A stretch of 64,000 nt of DNA, taken from positions 111,900-175,899 of the forward strand of contig CANQOQ010000003.1 in the NCBI GenBank assembly GCA_947625495.1, written 5' to 3'. Shown in pieces: positions 36,825 to 46,307 of the stretch. The position numbers and the translations under genes are program-made. The notes beneath the pieces were generated by a model. That model was not told where the DNA came from. It was given only the letters and a program-made list of their open reading frames with translations, and did no database searches. The first letter of the stretch is position 1; the number at the start of each line of letters is the position of its first letter. Source of the stretch: Candidatus Gastranaerophilales bacterium. Lineage in GTDB: Bacteria; Cyanobacteriota; Vampirovibrionia; Gastranaerophilales; Gastranaerophilaceae.

Positions 36825-39685
36825 TAAATCTCCATCCAGGAACTGCCTTTATATATATCAACCTTTAAGGGAACCAAAAAGGGCTGATTGAGTTCCATAG
36901 CTTTTTTTACCAATAATACTACCTCATCTAATTCAGTATTAACCGTTTCAATCACAAGTTCATCATGCACTTGGATGATTATTTTAGAATTAATGTTATT
37001 TTTTATAAAGTCATTTTGAAGATTAACCATGGCAAGTTTCATGACATCAGCGGCGCTTCCCTGTATAGGAGCATTAATTGCAGCTCGTTGTGCAGCTTCT
37101 TGGATTTTTGAATTGGTACTTAATAATCCTGAGCTTAAATAACGCTTCCTGCCCCACATTGTTTCGACGTATCCGTGTGCATAAGCGAATTTTACAATAT
37201 CATCCATATAATTTTTAACATCAGGATATGTTTTAAAATACCTGTCAATAAAGTCCTGAGCTTCATAAGGACTTATACCGAGGCTTGAAGCAAGCCCATA
37301 TCTTGATTGACCGTATACTATACCAAAATTAACCGCTTTAGCTCTTGAGCGCATTTCTTTAGTAACTTCTTCTGAACTAACGCCAAAAACCTTACTTGCC
37401 GTAGCGGTATGTATGTCTTCATCATTGCAAAATGCTTCTATTAAATTATCATCACGTGAAATATGAGCCAAAAGTCTTAACTCAATTTGAGAATAATCCG
37501 CTGAAACAATAACATTTTCTTCTTTTTCAGCCGTAAATGCGCCTCTTATTCTGTTCCCGAGCTTCGTTCTCGTCGGGATATTCTGCAGATTGGGGTTTGA
37601 GGACGATAATCTTCCCGTTGTCGTAATTGTCTGGTTAAAACTTGTATGGATTCTGCCGTCAAAAGGACTTCTTAATTCGGGCAGAGTCTCAACGTAAGTA
37701 CTTTTCAGTTTGGCTAGATGTCTTTGCTCAAGTATATCTCTTGCAATCTCATGTTCTTCCGCCAGAGTTTCCAAGACTTTTGCGCTTGTAGAAAACCCTG
37801 TTTTAGATTTCATACCTTTTGCTTTAAGGTTTAATTTTCCAAAGAGTATATCTCCGACTTGTTTTGGAGAATTGATATTGAATTTTTCTCCGGCTTCATC
37901 ATATATTTTAGACTCAATTACATCAAGTTTTTCGTTAATCTCTGATTCAATAGCGCTTAAGCAGTTAACATCAATATGGGCTCCGTTTTCCTCCATTATT
38001 GCAAGCACAATACAAAGCGGAACTTCAATATTATATAAGAGGTCAAGTTCTTTTTCATCTAAGTTTTCCTGCCAGTATTTGGTTAAAAGCAGAGTAGCAA
38101 AAGCGTCATCACAAGCATAGGAAGCCGCATCTTCAATCGGAACGGTTTCAATAGTCAAAGATGCCGAACTGTTTTTCAGCAGCTGCTCATACTCTACCAT
38201 CATATAATCAAGATAATCGCTTGCCTGCTGTTTTAAACCGTGTTTACGGGAAGAATCTTTTATGTAGCTTGCAAGCATTGTATCAAAAATAATATTTTTT
38301 AAAGGCATTCCGTGATGTTTTAATACGTGATAGTCAAATTTAGCATTTTGAAGCGTCTTCGCTATTTTCTCATCCGCTAAAACAGGTGAGAGTTTCTCTT
38401 TAACTATTTCTAAATCCAATTGCTGACCAACTTGATGGAAAACAGGAATATAAAATGATTCCACTAAATCATCTTCATTTTCAAATATTTTAACTCTGTT
38501 ATTTTTTGTTTGAATCTGTTTTGAAATTGCAATTGAAATACCGACTAAATCGCATTCAAGCGGATTAATTCCCGTTGTTTCAACGTCTATTGAGAATATT
38601 GAACAGTTATTGAGCTTTTCAACAAGTGAATTCAGCTTATCTTCACTGTCAACAATATTTTTCTTATGATTATATTCTTTATGAGAAGTTTTTGAAATAA
38701 TTTCTCCCATATTAAACCCAAGTTGCAACTGCCCTTGAGGTAACGGTTTATCATCACAGCCCTCAGCCACTTTAGCTTCATTTGAAGCGATTTTAAACGG
38801 TTTTAGAATATTCTCCGAATTTTTTAAAAAGTTATAAAACTGATTTTTCTTAAAAAATTCAATAACCGCATCATAATCAGGCATTTCAAGTTTAGCGCAG
38901 TCAAAATCAAAGTCTATATCAAGATTTTTTTGAATGGTAGCAAGCTCTTTACTTAATAATGCTATTTCTTTTCCTTCAGAAAGCTTTTTATTAAGCGCCT
39001 TTTCCGTTACTTCATCTATATGTTCATAAATCTGTTCCAATTTATCAAATCGGGAAAGAAGTTTGCAAGCTGTTTTTTCGCCAATACCCTTAATCCCAGG
39101 AATATTATCAGACGTATCACCGCTTAAACCCTTGTAATCGGTAATTTGATAGGGATAAACTCCCATTTTATCAAAAACTTTATACCAATCATACTCAATT
39201 AGCTCGCCTTTAGAAGGCATTATAACCTCAATAAAACCTTCTCTGTCCACAAGCTGAAATGAATCTCTGTCACCAGTCAGGATAAAAGTTTTATGTTGTT
39301 TTTGCTTGGCTTTAGTTGCAATAGTACCTATTACATCATCAGCCTCATAGCCTTCTTTTGTAATTATAGGAATATTTAGAGCATTTAATCCTTCTATAAT
39401 CAAAGCCAATTGGCTTTTTAAGGTATCAGGCATGCTCTCTCTGTTAGCCTTATAATCAGCATACATTTCCGTCCTGTAAGTATGTCTTGAAACATCAAAA
39501 GCAACGGCAATTGCATCAGGTTTTATTGTTTTATTCTGCAAAAGGTCAAAAACAGATTTAAAAAAACCAAATACAGCCCATGTAGGCTGATTGTCAGACG
39601 TTTTCATTGCCGTTCGTTCAAGTGCGAAAAAATATCTGTATGCCAGTGCGTGTCCGTCTATCAGTAAAAAATTCTTATCCTGCAT
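36824..39685 (-). CDS. polA: DNA polymerase I
   Basis: PolA fills gaps and removes primers. The 953-aa product has all three domains. The N-terminal 5'-3' exonuclease contains LLIDGHALAYRYFFAL and GYEADDVIGT. The 3'-5' exonuclease keeps its metal motif in FSIDVETTGINPLE. The polymerase has TGRLSSSNPNLQNIP, VSADYSQIELRLLAH, RSRAKAVNFGIVYG and the catalytic QVHDELVIE. I chose the ATG at 39685, which fits the family start. A TTG four codons upstream is possible. Confidence 0.97.
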   Translation of the reverse strand: MQDKNFLLIDGHALAYRYFFALERTAMKTSDNQPTWAVFGFFKSVFDLLQNKTIKPDAIAVAFDVSRHTYRTEMYADYKANRESMPDTLKSQLALIIEGLNALNIPIITKEGYEADDVIGTIATKAKQKQHKTFILTGDRDSFQLVDREGFIEVIMPSKGELIEYDWYKVFDKMGVYPYQITDYKGLSGDTSDNIPGIKGIGEKTACKLLSRFDKLEQIYEHIDEVTEKALNKKLSEGKEIALLSKELATIQKNLDIDFDFDCAKLEMPDYDAVIEFFKKNQFYNFLKNSENILKPFKIASNEAKVAEGCDDKPLPQGQLQLGFNMGEIISKTSHKEYNHKKNIVDSEDKLNSLVEKLNNCSIFSIDVETTGINPLECDLVGISIAISKQIQTKNNRVKIFENEDDLVESFYIPVFHQVGQQLDLEIVKEKLSPVLADEKIAKTLQNAKFDYHVLKHHGMPLKNIIFDTMLASYIKDSSRKHGLKQQASDYLDYMMVEYEQLLKNSSASLTIETVPIEDAASYACDDAFATLLLTKYWQENLDEKELDLLYNIEVPLCIVLAIMEENGAHIDVNCLSAIESEINEKLDVIESKIYDEAGEKFNINSPKQVGDILFGKLNLKAKGMKSKTGFSTSAKVLETLAEEHEIARDILEQRHLAKLKSTYVETLPELRSPFDGRIHTSFNQTITTTGRLSSSNPNLQNIPTRTKLGNRIRGAFTAEKEENVIVSADYSQIELRLLAHISRDDNLIEAFCNDEDIHTATASKVFGVSSEEVTKEMRSRAKAVNFGIVYGQSRYGLASSLGISPYEAQDFIDRYFKTYPDVKNYMDDIVKFAYAHGYVETMWGRKRYLSSGLLSTNSKIQEAAQRAAINAPIQGSAADVMKLAMVNLQNDFIKNNINSKIIIQVHDELVIETVNTELDEVVLLVKKAMELNQPFLVPLKVDIYKGSSWMEI

Positions 39686-39815
39686 ATAATATCCCAAAAT
39701 CTCTTATTATTATTGTATGATAATAACTGTTTTTTAACAATAAAATACAAAAATTCTTTACTTATAAACAGAAATTTTGTTTATAAAATTTTGTTTTTGA
39801 TAAAATAAAGTTACT

Positions 39816-40163
39816 ATGTTACTTGATTATTTATACTCAAAAATTCATAGAGCAACCGTAACCGATGCAAACCTTAACTACGTGGGTTCCATTACCATAG
39901 ATGAAGAGATATTGGAAAAAGCCAATATGACGGAAGGTTTGAAGGTTGATATTCTAAATATTAATAACGGTGAAAGATTTCAAACTTATATAATAGCAGG
40001 CACAAGAGGGAATAAAGATTTCTGCCTGAACGGTGCCGCAGCAAGAAAAGCTCAAATCGGAGATAAAATTATTATCTGCGCTTATGCTCAAATGACCCCT
40101 GATGAAGCTAAATCATTTAAACCAACCATTGTTCAATTAAATGATAATAACATAATTATCTAA
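39816..40163 (+). CDS. panD: Aspartate 1-decarboxylase proenzyme
   Basis: PanD makes beta-alanine for coenzyme A. The 115-aa proenzyme has the self-cleavage site G24-S25 in NYVGSITID, which creates the pyruvoyl group, plus [12 protein letters not shown], the [11 protein letters not shown] segment and the [13 protein letters not shown] core. The length is typical. It stands alone, divergent from polA, with a TAAAAT-like box at 39801-39806 very close to its start. panB and panC are not present. Confidence 0.96.
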   Translation: MLLDYLYSKIHRATVTDANLNYVGSITIDEEILEKANMTEGLKVDILNINNGERFQTYIIAGTRGNKDFCLNGAAARKAQIGDKIIICAYAQMTPDEAKSFKPTIVQLNDNNIII

Positions 40164-40624
40164 TTTTCATTTAAAAATCTTTGAACCTTTGTGTTCATGG
40201 ATTCTTCTTTAATTTTCCATTCACCGTTGTTATCTCTACCTATAATAAAATGAGCAGGAACTTTGTAATCGCTTGTTGAAGGCATTCTCATTGCCGCCAC
40301 TTTATAGTCTTTTCCAAACGGAGTAATTCTTACATTAAAATAACGGTTTTTATACCTTCTGAGTTTCATTAATTTCGTAGATTTTTTTGCTTCTAATTTA
40401 TATCTCTCAAGCGGAATATCAACAGATTCTTTTGTTCCGTCGGGTTTTTCCACAACTCTTACTATCCTTGCATTATTGCTATAATATTTAAAATAGTCAT
40501 CACTATAACTATTGGCAGCATTTGTATATTCATTAAAAAAACTTTCCACTTCCTCTTTATCACCAGCATAACATATTGAATTTAAACATATCAAAACAGA
40601 TAATGTTATAAAAATATTTTTCAT
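40160..40624 (-). CDS. Secreted hypothetical protein, possibly NTF2-like, 154 aa
   Basis: The product has a signal peptide ([20 protein letters not shown]). The mature part begins [19 protein letters not shown] and continues with mixed helix and strand in an order seen in NTF2/SnoaL-like domains, but no catalytic motif is visible. I chose the ATG at 40624 because gggagaa precedes it. It follows the rpo operon terminator so closely that the T-run and the ribosome binding site adjoin. It is convergent with panD, with a four-base overlap. Confidence 0.55.
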   Translation of the reverse strand: MKNIFITLSVLICLNSICYAGDKEEVESFFNEYTNAANSYSDDYFKYYSNNARIVRVVEKPDGTKESVDIPLERYKLEAKKSTKLMKLRRYKNRYFNVRITPFGKDYKVAAMRMPSTSDYKVPAHFIIGRDNNGEWKIKEESMNTKVQRFLNEN

Positions 40625-40633
40625 AATTTCTCC

Positions 40634-40677
40634 CAAAAAAATAACAGTAATTTAACATTTGCTAAATTACTGTTATT
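40634..40677 (-). terminator. Terminator of the rpoB-rpoC1-rpoC2 operon
   Basis: The arms 40640-40654 and 40663-40677 are a perfect 15-bp inverted repeat with an 8-base loop. On the minus strand a T-run follows and then directly the gggagaa ribosome binding site of the next gene. Read-through would express that gene. Confidence 0.8.
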
Positions 40678-40695
40678 CTTTATTGAATTATGAAA

Positions 40696-43600
40696 TTATT
40701 CAATTGTATAGTCGGTTAATTCGGGAGTACCAAACATACCTTCTATTTCTTCCAAGATAGCAGATGGTTTTCTTGCATTGTTCTTTTCTGCCGCTCTCTT
40801 TTGAGCTTCTCTGTCTTTTTCTTCCGATGCATTGGTTAAATGATAGAAACCCGTACCGGCAGGGATTAGTCTACCGATAATAACATTTTCTTTAAGTCCT
40901 CTTAAAAGATCACGTTTTCCTTCAACCGCTGCTTCAGTTAAGATTCTTGTTGTTTCTTGGAACGAAGCTGCTGATATAAAGCTTTCGGTATTTAAACTTG
41001 CTTTTGTAATACCTAATAAAACAGGTTCATAAGTAGCCTCAACACCGCCGGCTTTTTTAACTTCCACATTTTCCTGTTCAACTTCTTTAAGTTCAAGGAA
41101 TTCACCGGGTAAAAGCTTAGTATCGCCGGACTCAATGATTTTAACTTTCTTTGTCATTTGTCTTACGATAACTTCAACGTGTTTATCAGCAATTTCAACA
41201 CCCTGTGAACGGTATACTCTTTGAACTTCATCAACCAGGTATTGCTGAGCAGCTTCAACACCATTAAGTCTTATAACATCATGAGGATTTAAAGGTCCGC
41301 CGGTTAGAGCCTGACCGACTTTTATATCCTGTCCGTTTGCTACAATTATGTTGGAATCAATTGAGAATTTGACTTCCTGTCTGCCAAGTTCACCATTTAA
41401 ATATAAACGGGGAACATCATCTTCTATCTCAATTTCAGCTTTACCGGAGTATTCTGCAACAACAGCAGAATCTTTTGGCTTTCTTGCTTCAAGAAGTTCT
41501 TCAACACGAGGTAAACCTTGAACGATATCACCTGTTTTTTGTCTTTCAAATACCAAGGTTGCAATCATATCACCACGGTTAACCAAAGAACCATTGGCAA
41601 CCTGAAGCATCGTTCCGGGACTTATTAAGTATGGTCTGCCGGTTCTCAATGTAATTGTATTTTTATCAACTCCGACTACAAGACCTGAAAGCTCAGATAT
41701 TTCTCCACCTTCTGATATTACGGTATCCATTTTTATCAATTCACCTTTTTTAACAGTCGGTTTTGATTTCACGCTTATTTTTGCTTCGCTGTTTTCAGAT
41801 ACCAGTAATAATCTTCTTACATCCTGATTATTATCTTTTATACTAGCAATAGCGTCGCTTATAGCAAGAACCTGAGTTTTTGCAACGGGAGTTTTTGGTT
41901 TAATTATCTGACCGTCAGAAACAAGAAGTTCTGTCTGCATAGAAGCGGATGTTTTTGATTGTCCTTCTATTTCTCTTCTTACTATAAGATTTTCAAGAAC
42001 AACTATCTTTAAGTTATTGTCACCATCCAATTCAACCAAACCCTTCAAATGGCTCAAGTAACCCTGCATATGAAGCACTAAGCTTGTTCTTGTAAGTACA
42101 CCGCCGTCTAAGTTTCTGACTCTTGCCCCATCTTTAAATTGAAGCTGAGTAACAGGAACTAAATCAATAGCTTCGTCTGTTGAATTAAATTTAATGGAAA
42201 CATCTTTAGTTTCAACATTAAATCTCTGAACAGGTCTTACTAAAATTTGTATCGGTTGATTTGATATAGTTTTTTCATCAAGAGATGCAACACCTAAATC
42301 TTCTTCCAGATCATCAATTTCAAGATTATCTTTTTCATTATCTAAAATTGTTACAATAGAATCAACTTTAGCTTTAATTTTAGGTGCAATTTCAGTACCG
42401 GCTTTTACAACTTCGCCTTCATCAACTTTGAGTTCGCCGATACCTGATAAGTTATATATATCTCCGGGTCGGATTACTACTTCGTGAATCATATCATTGA
42501 ATTCTTTAATTTCAACAATACCGTCAATATGAGCATATAAGTCTTTTACAACTTCGGTACCTGCAGTAACAAATGTTCCTGATTCAACCATTTTTAAAGC
42601 AGAATCCTTATTTACCTGATGTATTTCATCAGGAATAAATATAACTTCACCGGCCTTTGTAATAATTTGATTTTCATCAACTTCAATACCGTTATATCTG
42701 ATTTCACCTGATGAAGGCACCTTATATTCTTCATCAATTAATTCGGCAATAATCATTCCGCTTTCAACAATTGTATCAATCGGAGCTTTAACAATATATT
42801 TTTCACCAGTTTTCTTTACTGTCCAGATTTGTTCTTTTTTAGTTTGTTCAAACTCAGCATTTGAAGCGGTTATTGAAGCTATAACAATAGTAAGTTCCTT
42901 GCCTTGTACAATCTTTTTGATTTTTTTACCGTCAAATTTAACATCTTCAACAACAAGATTGTCACCAAGTCTTACTTCACCGCCGTGTTCTGAAATAATA
43001 TGAATTTCAGCGAGTTTTTCACCTTCTTTTACAGCCTTACCGTCTTTTACCAATATTGTAGAACCGCTGGGAAGGTTATAAACATCACCGCCAAGAACCC
43101 AAACAATTCCGTTTTTACTTGCTGTTCTTGAAATATTACCTTGTCTGTCTTTCTTTTCATCAGCAGCAAAATCTTCAAATACTATTTCACCCGACAAATC
43201 AGATGTAATATCTTTTGTGGCTTTTTCCGTTAAACGACTTCCGTCTCCGCCTGAAACAGGTTCATATACTGCAATTTTATCGCCTTTTTTAACTTCACTG
43301 CCTTCTTTAACGTATAAAATTGCGCCAGAAGGAATGTGATATTTCTTTGTTTTGGAACCTGATTTGATTTCTAAGTCGGATTCTTGAACGGTTATAGCAA
43401 CATTATCACCGTGTCTTGTTCTTAAATCTCTTGTAAAGATTTTCGTTACGACACTTCCGTCAATATCAGCTATGATTTCTTTCATAGCACCGGCACCTTT
43501 AAATACACCGCCGGTGTGGAATGTTCTCATTGTAAGCTGTGTTCCGGGTTCACCGATTGACTGTGCTGCTATAATACCTATTGCTTCACCAACATCAACC

Positions 43601-44547
43601 AATTTTTGAGTTGTCATTGCCCAGCCGTAGCATTTTTGGCAAATACCGTATTCAAGTTCACATGTCAGAGGAGAACGTACCTTTAGCTGATGTAAATCCA
43701 AAGGTTTTATCTTCTTTATATCATCTCTGTTTATGGTTGTATTTGCGGGAATAATAATATTTCCGTCTTTATCTTTAATATCTTCTGCTATTGTTCTTCC
43801 GAGCAGTCTTTCCGTTAAAGGTGCAACTATTTTTTCACCGTCAGAAATATCAGTCATCATAATACCGCGTTTTGTTCCGCAATCGTGGTCTCTGATAATA
43901 ACATCTTGAGCTACGTCAACCAAACGTCTTGTTAAGTATCCGGAGTCTGCTGTCTTTAACGCTGTATCTACAAGACCTTTTCTTGCACCGTATGAAGAAA
44001 TAATGTATTCTGTAACAGATAAACCTTCTTTAAAGTTTGATTTAATAGGCAAGTCGATAATCTGTCCTTGCGCATCAGCCATCAAACCTCTCATACCGAC
44101 AAGTTGTGATACCTGTGATAAGTTACCTCTTGCACCTGAGAATGCCATCATATATACCGGATTTAATCTGTCAAAATTTTCTACAACTTTTTCCGTTAAT
44201 TTTGATGTCGTTTCACTCCAGGTATCAATAACTTTTGTATATCTTTCAACTTCTGTTATATCGCCTTTTAAATATCTGTGAGTAGATTTTTCAATCTCTT
44301 TTTCAGCATCATTTAAAAGTTCTTTTTTATCTGCAGGAACTGACAAATCTGCAATAGATATTGTTGTACCTGATTTTGTTGCATAGTGATAACCTAAATT
44401 TTTTAAATTATCAGCCAATGTCGCAGTTTTGGCACCGCCAAATTCAAGATATACCTGCGCTAACAGTTTATTAATCGATTTTTTATTCACCTGTTCATTG
44501 ATGAAATCAAATGATTTTTTTGTATTTTTATGTAAAATTGTATCCAT
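40696..44547 (-). CDS. rpoC2: RNA polymerase beta' C-terminal subunit (RpoC2) with giant trigger-loop insert
   Basis: This is the C-terminal half of beta', as a separate 1283-aa subunit. Zinc ligands C223, C296, C303 and C306 are visible. The trigger loop starts at GEAIGIIAAQSIGEPG and LTMRTFHTGG (residues 320-347), and its second half resumes at DIVQGLPRVEELLEARKPK (about residue 1007). Between them lie about 656 residues of repeated beta-rich units (PSGAILYVKEGSEVKKGDKI and similar), which matches the size and place of the cyanobacterial SI3 insert. The gene has its own ribosome binding site (gggtga) 20 bases after rpoC1. This split architecture is the main evidence for a cyanobacteria-related lineage. 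Confidence 0.96.
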   Translation of the reverse strand: MDTILHKNTKKSFDFINEQVNKKSINKLLAQVYLEFGGAKTATLADNLKNLGYHYATKSGTTISIADLSVPADKKELLNDAEKEIEKSTHRYLKGDITEVERYTKVIDTWSETTSKLTEKVVENFDRLNPVYMMAFSGARGNLSQVSQLVGMRGLMADAQGQIIDLPIKSNFKEGLSVTEYIISSYGARKGLVDTALKTADSGYLTRRLVDVAQDVIIRDHDCGTKRGIMMTDISDGEKIVAPLTERLLGRTIAEDIKDKDGNIIIPANTTINRDDIKKIKPLDLHQLKVRSPLTCELEYGICQKCYGWAMTTQKLVDVGEAIGIIAAQSIGEPGTQLTMRTFHTGGVFKGAGAMKEIIADIDGSVVTKIFTRDLRTRHGDNVAITVQESDLEIKSGSKTKKYHIPSGAILYVKEGSEVKKGDKIAVYEPVSGGDGSRLTEKATKDITSDLSGEIVFEDFAADEKKDRQGNISRTASKNGIVWVLGGDVYNLPSGSTILVKDGKAVKEGEKLAEIHIISEHGGEVRLGDNLVVEDVKFDGKKIKKIVQGKELTIVIASITASNAEFEQTKKEQIWTVKKTGEKYIVKAPIDTIVESGMIIAELIDEEYKVPSSGEIRYNGIEVDENQIITKAGEVIFIPDEIHQVNKDSALKMVESGTFVTAGTEVVKDLYAHIDGIVEIKEFNDMIHEVVIRPGDIYNLSGIGELKVDEGEVVKAGTEIAPKIKAKVDSIVTILDNEKDNLEIDDLEEDLGVASLDEKTISNQPIQILVRPVQRFNVETKDVSIKFNSTDEAIDLVPVTQLQFKDGARVRNLDGGVLTRTSLVLHMQGYLSHLKGLVELDGDNNLKIVVLENLIVRREIEGQSKTSASMQTELLVSDGQIIKPKTPVAKTQVLAISDAIASIKDNNQDVRRLLLVSENSEAKISVKSKPTVKKGELIKMDTVISEGGEISELSGLVVGVDKNTITLRTGRPYLISPGTMLQVANGSLVNRGDMIATLVFERQKTGDIVQGLPRVEELLEARKPKDSAVVAEYSGKAEIEIEDDVPRLYLNGELGRQEVKFSIDSNIIVANGQDIKVGQALTGGPLNPHDVIRLNGVEAAQQYLVDEVQRVYRSQGVEIADKHVEVIVRQMTKKVKIIESGDTKLLPGEFLELKEVEQENVEVKKAGGVEATYEPVLLGITKASLNTESFISAASFQETTRILTEAAVEGKRDLLRGLKENVIIGRLIPAGTGFYHLTNASEEKDREAQKRAAEKNNARKPSAILEEIEGMFGTPELTDYTIE
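41530..43497 (-). other. SI3-like insert region inside rpoC2
   Basis: These bases encode residues about 351-1006 of RpoC2, between the two halves of the trigger loop. The region is built of repeated sandwich-barrel-hybrid-like units with recurring phrases such as VKEGSEVKKGDKI, LVKDGKAVKEGEKLAEI and VDEGEVVKAGTEIAPKI. Boundaries are estimated from flanking conserved motifs. Confidence 0.8.
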
Positions 44548-44567
44548 ATTTTTTCACCCTTACTTTT

Positions 44568-46286
44568 TTATGATGCCAATATTGCATTTCTTACGGTTTC
44601 ATTGAAGATAATTCTTCCGACTGTTGTTTCAAGTCTTTCATTATGTTCATCACGAACAACAATTCTTTCATGTAAATCTATAACACCTGTTTCGTGAGCA
44701 GCTATTGCATCTTCGAAACTGTAGAAATACTTAAGCTGTTTATCATCCTCATCATCAGCCATAAGAGTTAAATAGTACATACCCAATACCATATCCTGTG
44801 AAGCAGCAATAATAGGTTTACCTGTTGCAGGAGCTAAGATATTGTTTGTTGCAAGCATCAACATTCTGGCTTCAGATTGAGCCTCTATTGATAACGGAAC
44901 GTGAACTGCCATCTGGTCACCATCAAAGTCAGCATTAAATGCCGTACAAACGAGCGGATGTAATTGAATTGCACGTCCTTCAACCAATACCGGTTCAAAT
45001 GCCTGAATACCCAGTCTGTGAAGTGTAGGAGCACGGTTTAATAATACCGGATGTCCGTCTATTACTTCTTCTAATATATCCCATACTACCGCTTCGGATC
45101 TTTCAATTTTTTTCTTTGCTGATTTTATATTTTGTACAAAACCTCTTTCAATTAACTTATTTACAACAAAAGGTTTGAACAATTCTATAGCCATTTCCTT
45201 AGGAAGACCGCATTGGTTCAATTTTAATTTCGGACCTACAACGATAACCGAACGGCCTGAGTAGTCAACACGTTTACCTAATAAGTTTTGTCTGAAACGA
45301 CCTTGTTTACCTTCAATAATATTGCTTAACGATTTTAAAGGTCTGTTACTTGGACCTACAACCGTTCTGCCTCTTCTGCCGTTATCTATTAATGAATCAA
45401 CGGCTTCTTGAAGCATACGTTTTTCGTTTCTTACGATGATTTCGGGAGCACCCATTTCTAACAGTCTTAATAAACGATTATTTCTGTTTATTACACGTCT
45501 GTATAAGTCGTTCAAATCAGATGTGGCAAATCTTCCGCCGTCTAATTGAACCATAGGTCTTAAATCAGGAGGTGTAACAGGAAGCACATCCATTACCATC
45601 CATGTAGGTTCCGTATTACTTTCCAGTAAAGATTCAACTAATCTTAATCTTTTAATTAATTTAGCTCTTCTTTGAACACTGCCTGATAAACCTGATAATT
45701 CACCTCTTATTGATTCTGCCATTTCTTGAAGTGAGATTTCACCTAATAATTCTTTTATCGCTTCGGCTCCGATACCGACTTTTAACTGAGAATCCTCATG
45801 TTCAAGCATATAGTCTTCATATTCTTCTTCGGAAAGAAGCTGATATTTTTTAAATTCACTGTCTGCAGGATCAATTACCACATAGTTATTAAAGTAAATA
45901 ACCTGCTCCAAATCTTTTAATGTCATATCAAGAAGTAAGCCAAGGTAGCTCGGTATTCCTTTTAAAAACCAAATATGGCTTACGGGAGCAGCAAGTTTAA
46001 TGTGTCCCATTCTGTGACGTCTTACCTTTGAATCGGTAACTTCAACACCGCATCTTTCGCAGATTATACCTTTATGTCTTACTCTTTTATATTTACCGCA
46101 ATAGCATTCCCAGTCCTTTGTAGGTCCGAAAATTCTTTCGCAGAACAAACCGTCTCTTTCCGGTTTTAATGTACGATAGTTAATGGTTTCAGGTTTTGTT
46201 ACTTCACCGTATGACCATTTAAGTATACGCTCCGGAGAAGCTATACTTATTCGTATATAATCAAAATAATCTATACTTGTAGACAA
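44568..46286 (-). CDS. rpoC1: RNA polymerase beta' N-terminal subunit (RpoC1/gamma), TTG start
   Basis: This separate 572-aa subunit carries the N-terminal half of beta'. It has the zinc ligands [20 protein letters not shown], the lid and rudder regions ([20 protein letters not shown]), [17 protein letters not shown] and the catalytic metal motif NADFDGD. It ends after [13 protein letters not shown], the same break point as cyanobacterial and plastid RpoC1. The start codon is TTG, with aaaggag eight bases upstream. rpoC2 follows after 20 bases and rpoB precedes by 21 bases, all in one operon. Confidence 0.96.
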   Translation of the reverse strand: MSTSIDYFDYIRISIASPERILKWSYGEVTKPETINYRTLKPERDGLFCERIFGPTKDWECYCGKYKRVRHKGIICERCGVEVTDSKVRRHRMGHIKLAAPVSHIWFLKGIPSYLGLLLDMTLKDLEQVIYFNNYVVIDPADSEFKKYQLLSEEEYEDYMLEHEDSQLKVGIGAEAIKELLGEISLQEMAESIRGELSGLSGSVQRRAKLIKRLRLVESLLESNTEPTWMVMDVLPVTPPDLRPMVQLDGGRFATSDLNDLYRRVINRNNRLLRLLEMGAPEIIVRNEKRMLQEAVDSLIDNGRRGRTVVGPSNRPLKSLSNIIEGKQGRFRQNLLGKRVDYSGRSVIVVGPKLKLNQCGLPKEMAIELFKPFVVNKLIERGFVQNIKSAKKKIERSEAVVWDILEEVIDGHPVLLNRAPTLHRLGIQAFEPVLVEGRAIQLHPLVCTAFNADFDGDQMAVHVPLSIEAQSEARMLMLATNNILAPATGKPIIAASQDMVLGMYYLTLMADDEDDKQLKYFYSFEDAIAAHETGVIDLHERIVVRDEHNERLETTVGRIIFNETVRNAILAS

Positions 46287-46307
46287 TTTTATATCTCCTT
46301 TAATCTT

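Noticed and set aside
44548..44567. Split rpoC as a sequencing error or frameshift
   Set aside because: The gap contains a stop, a new ribosome binding site and an ATG, and the break is at the same place as in cyanobacterial and plastid genes.
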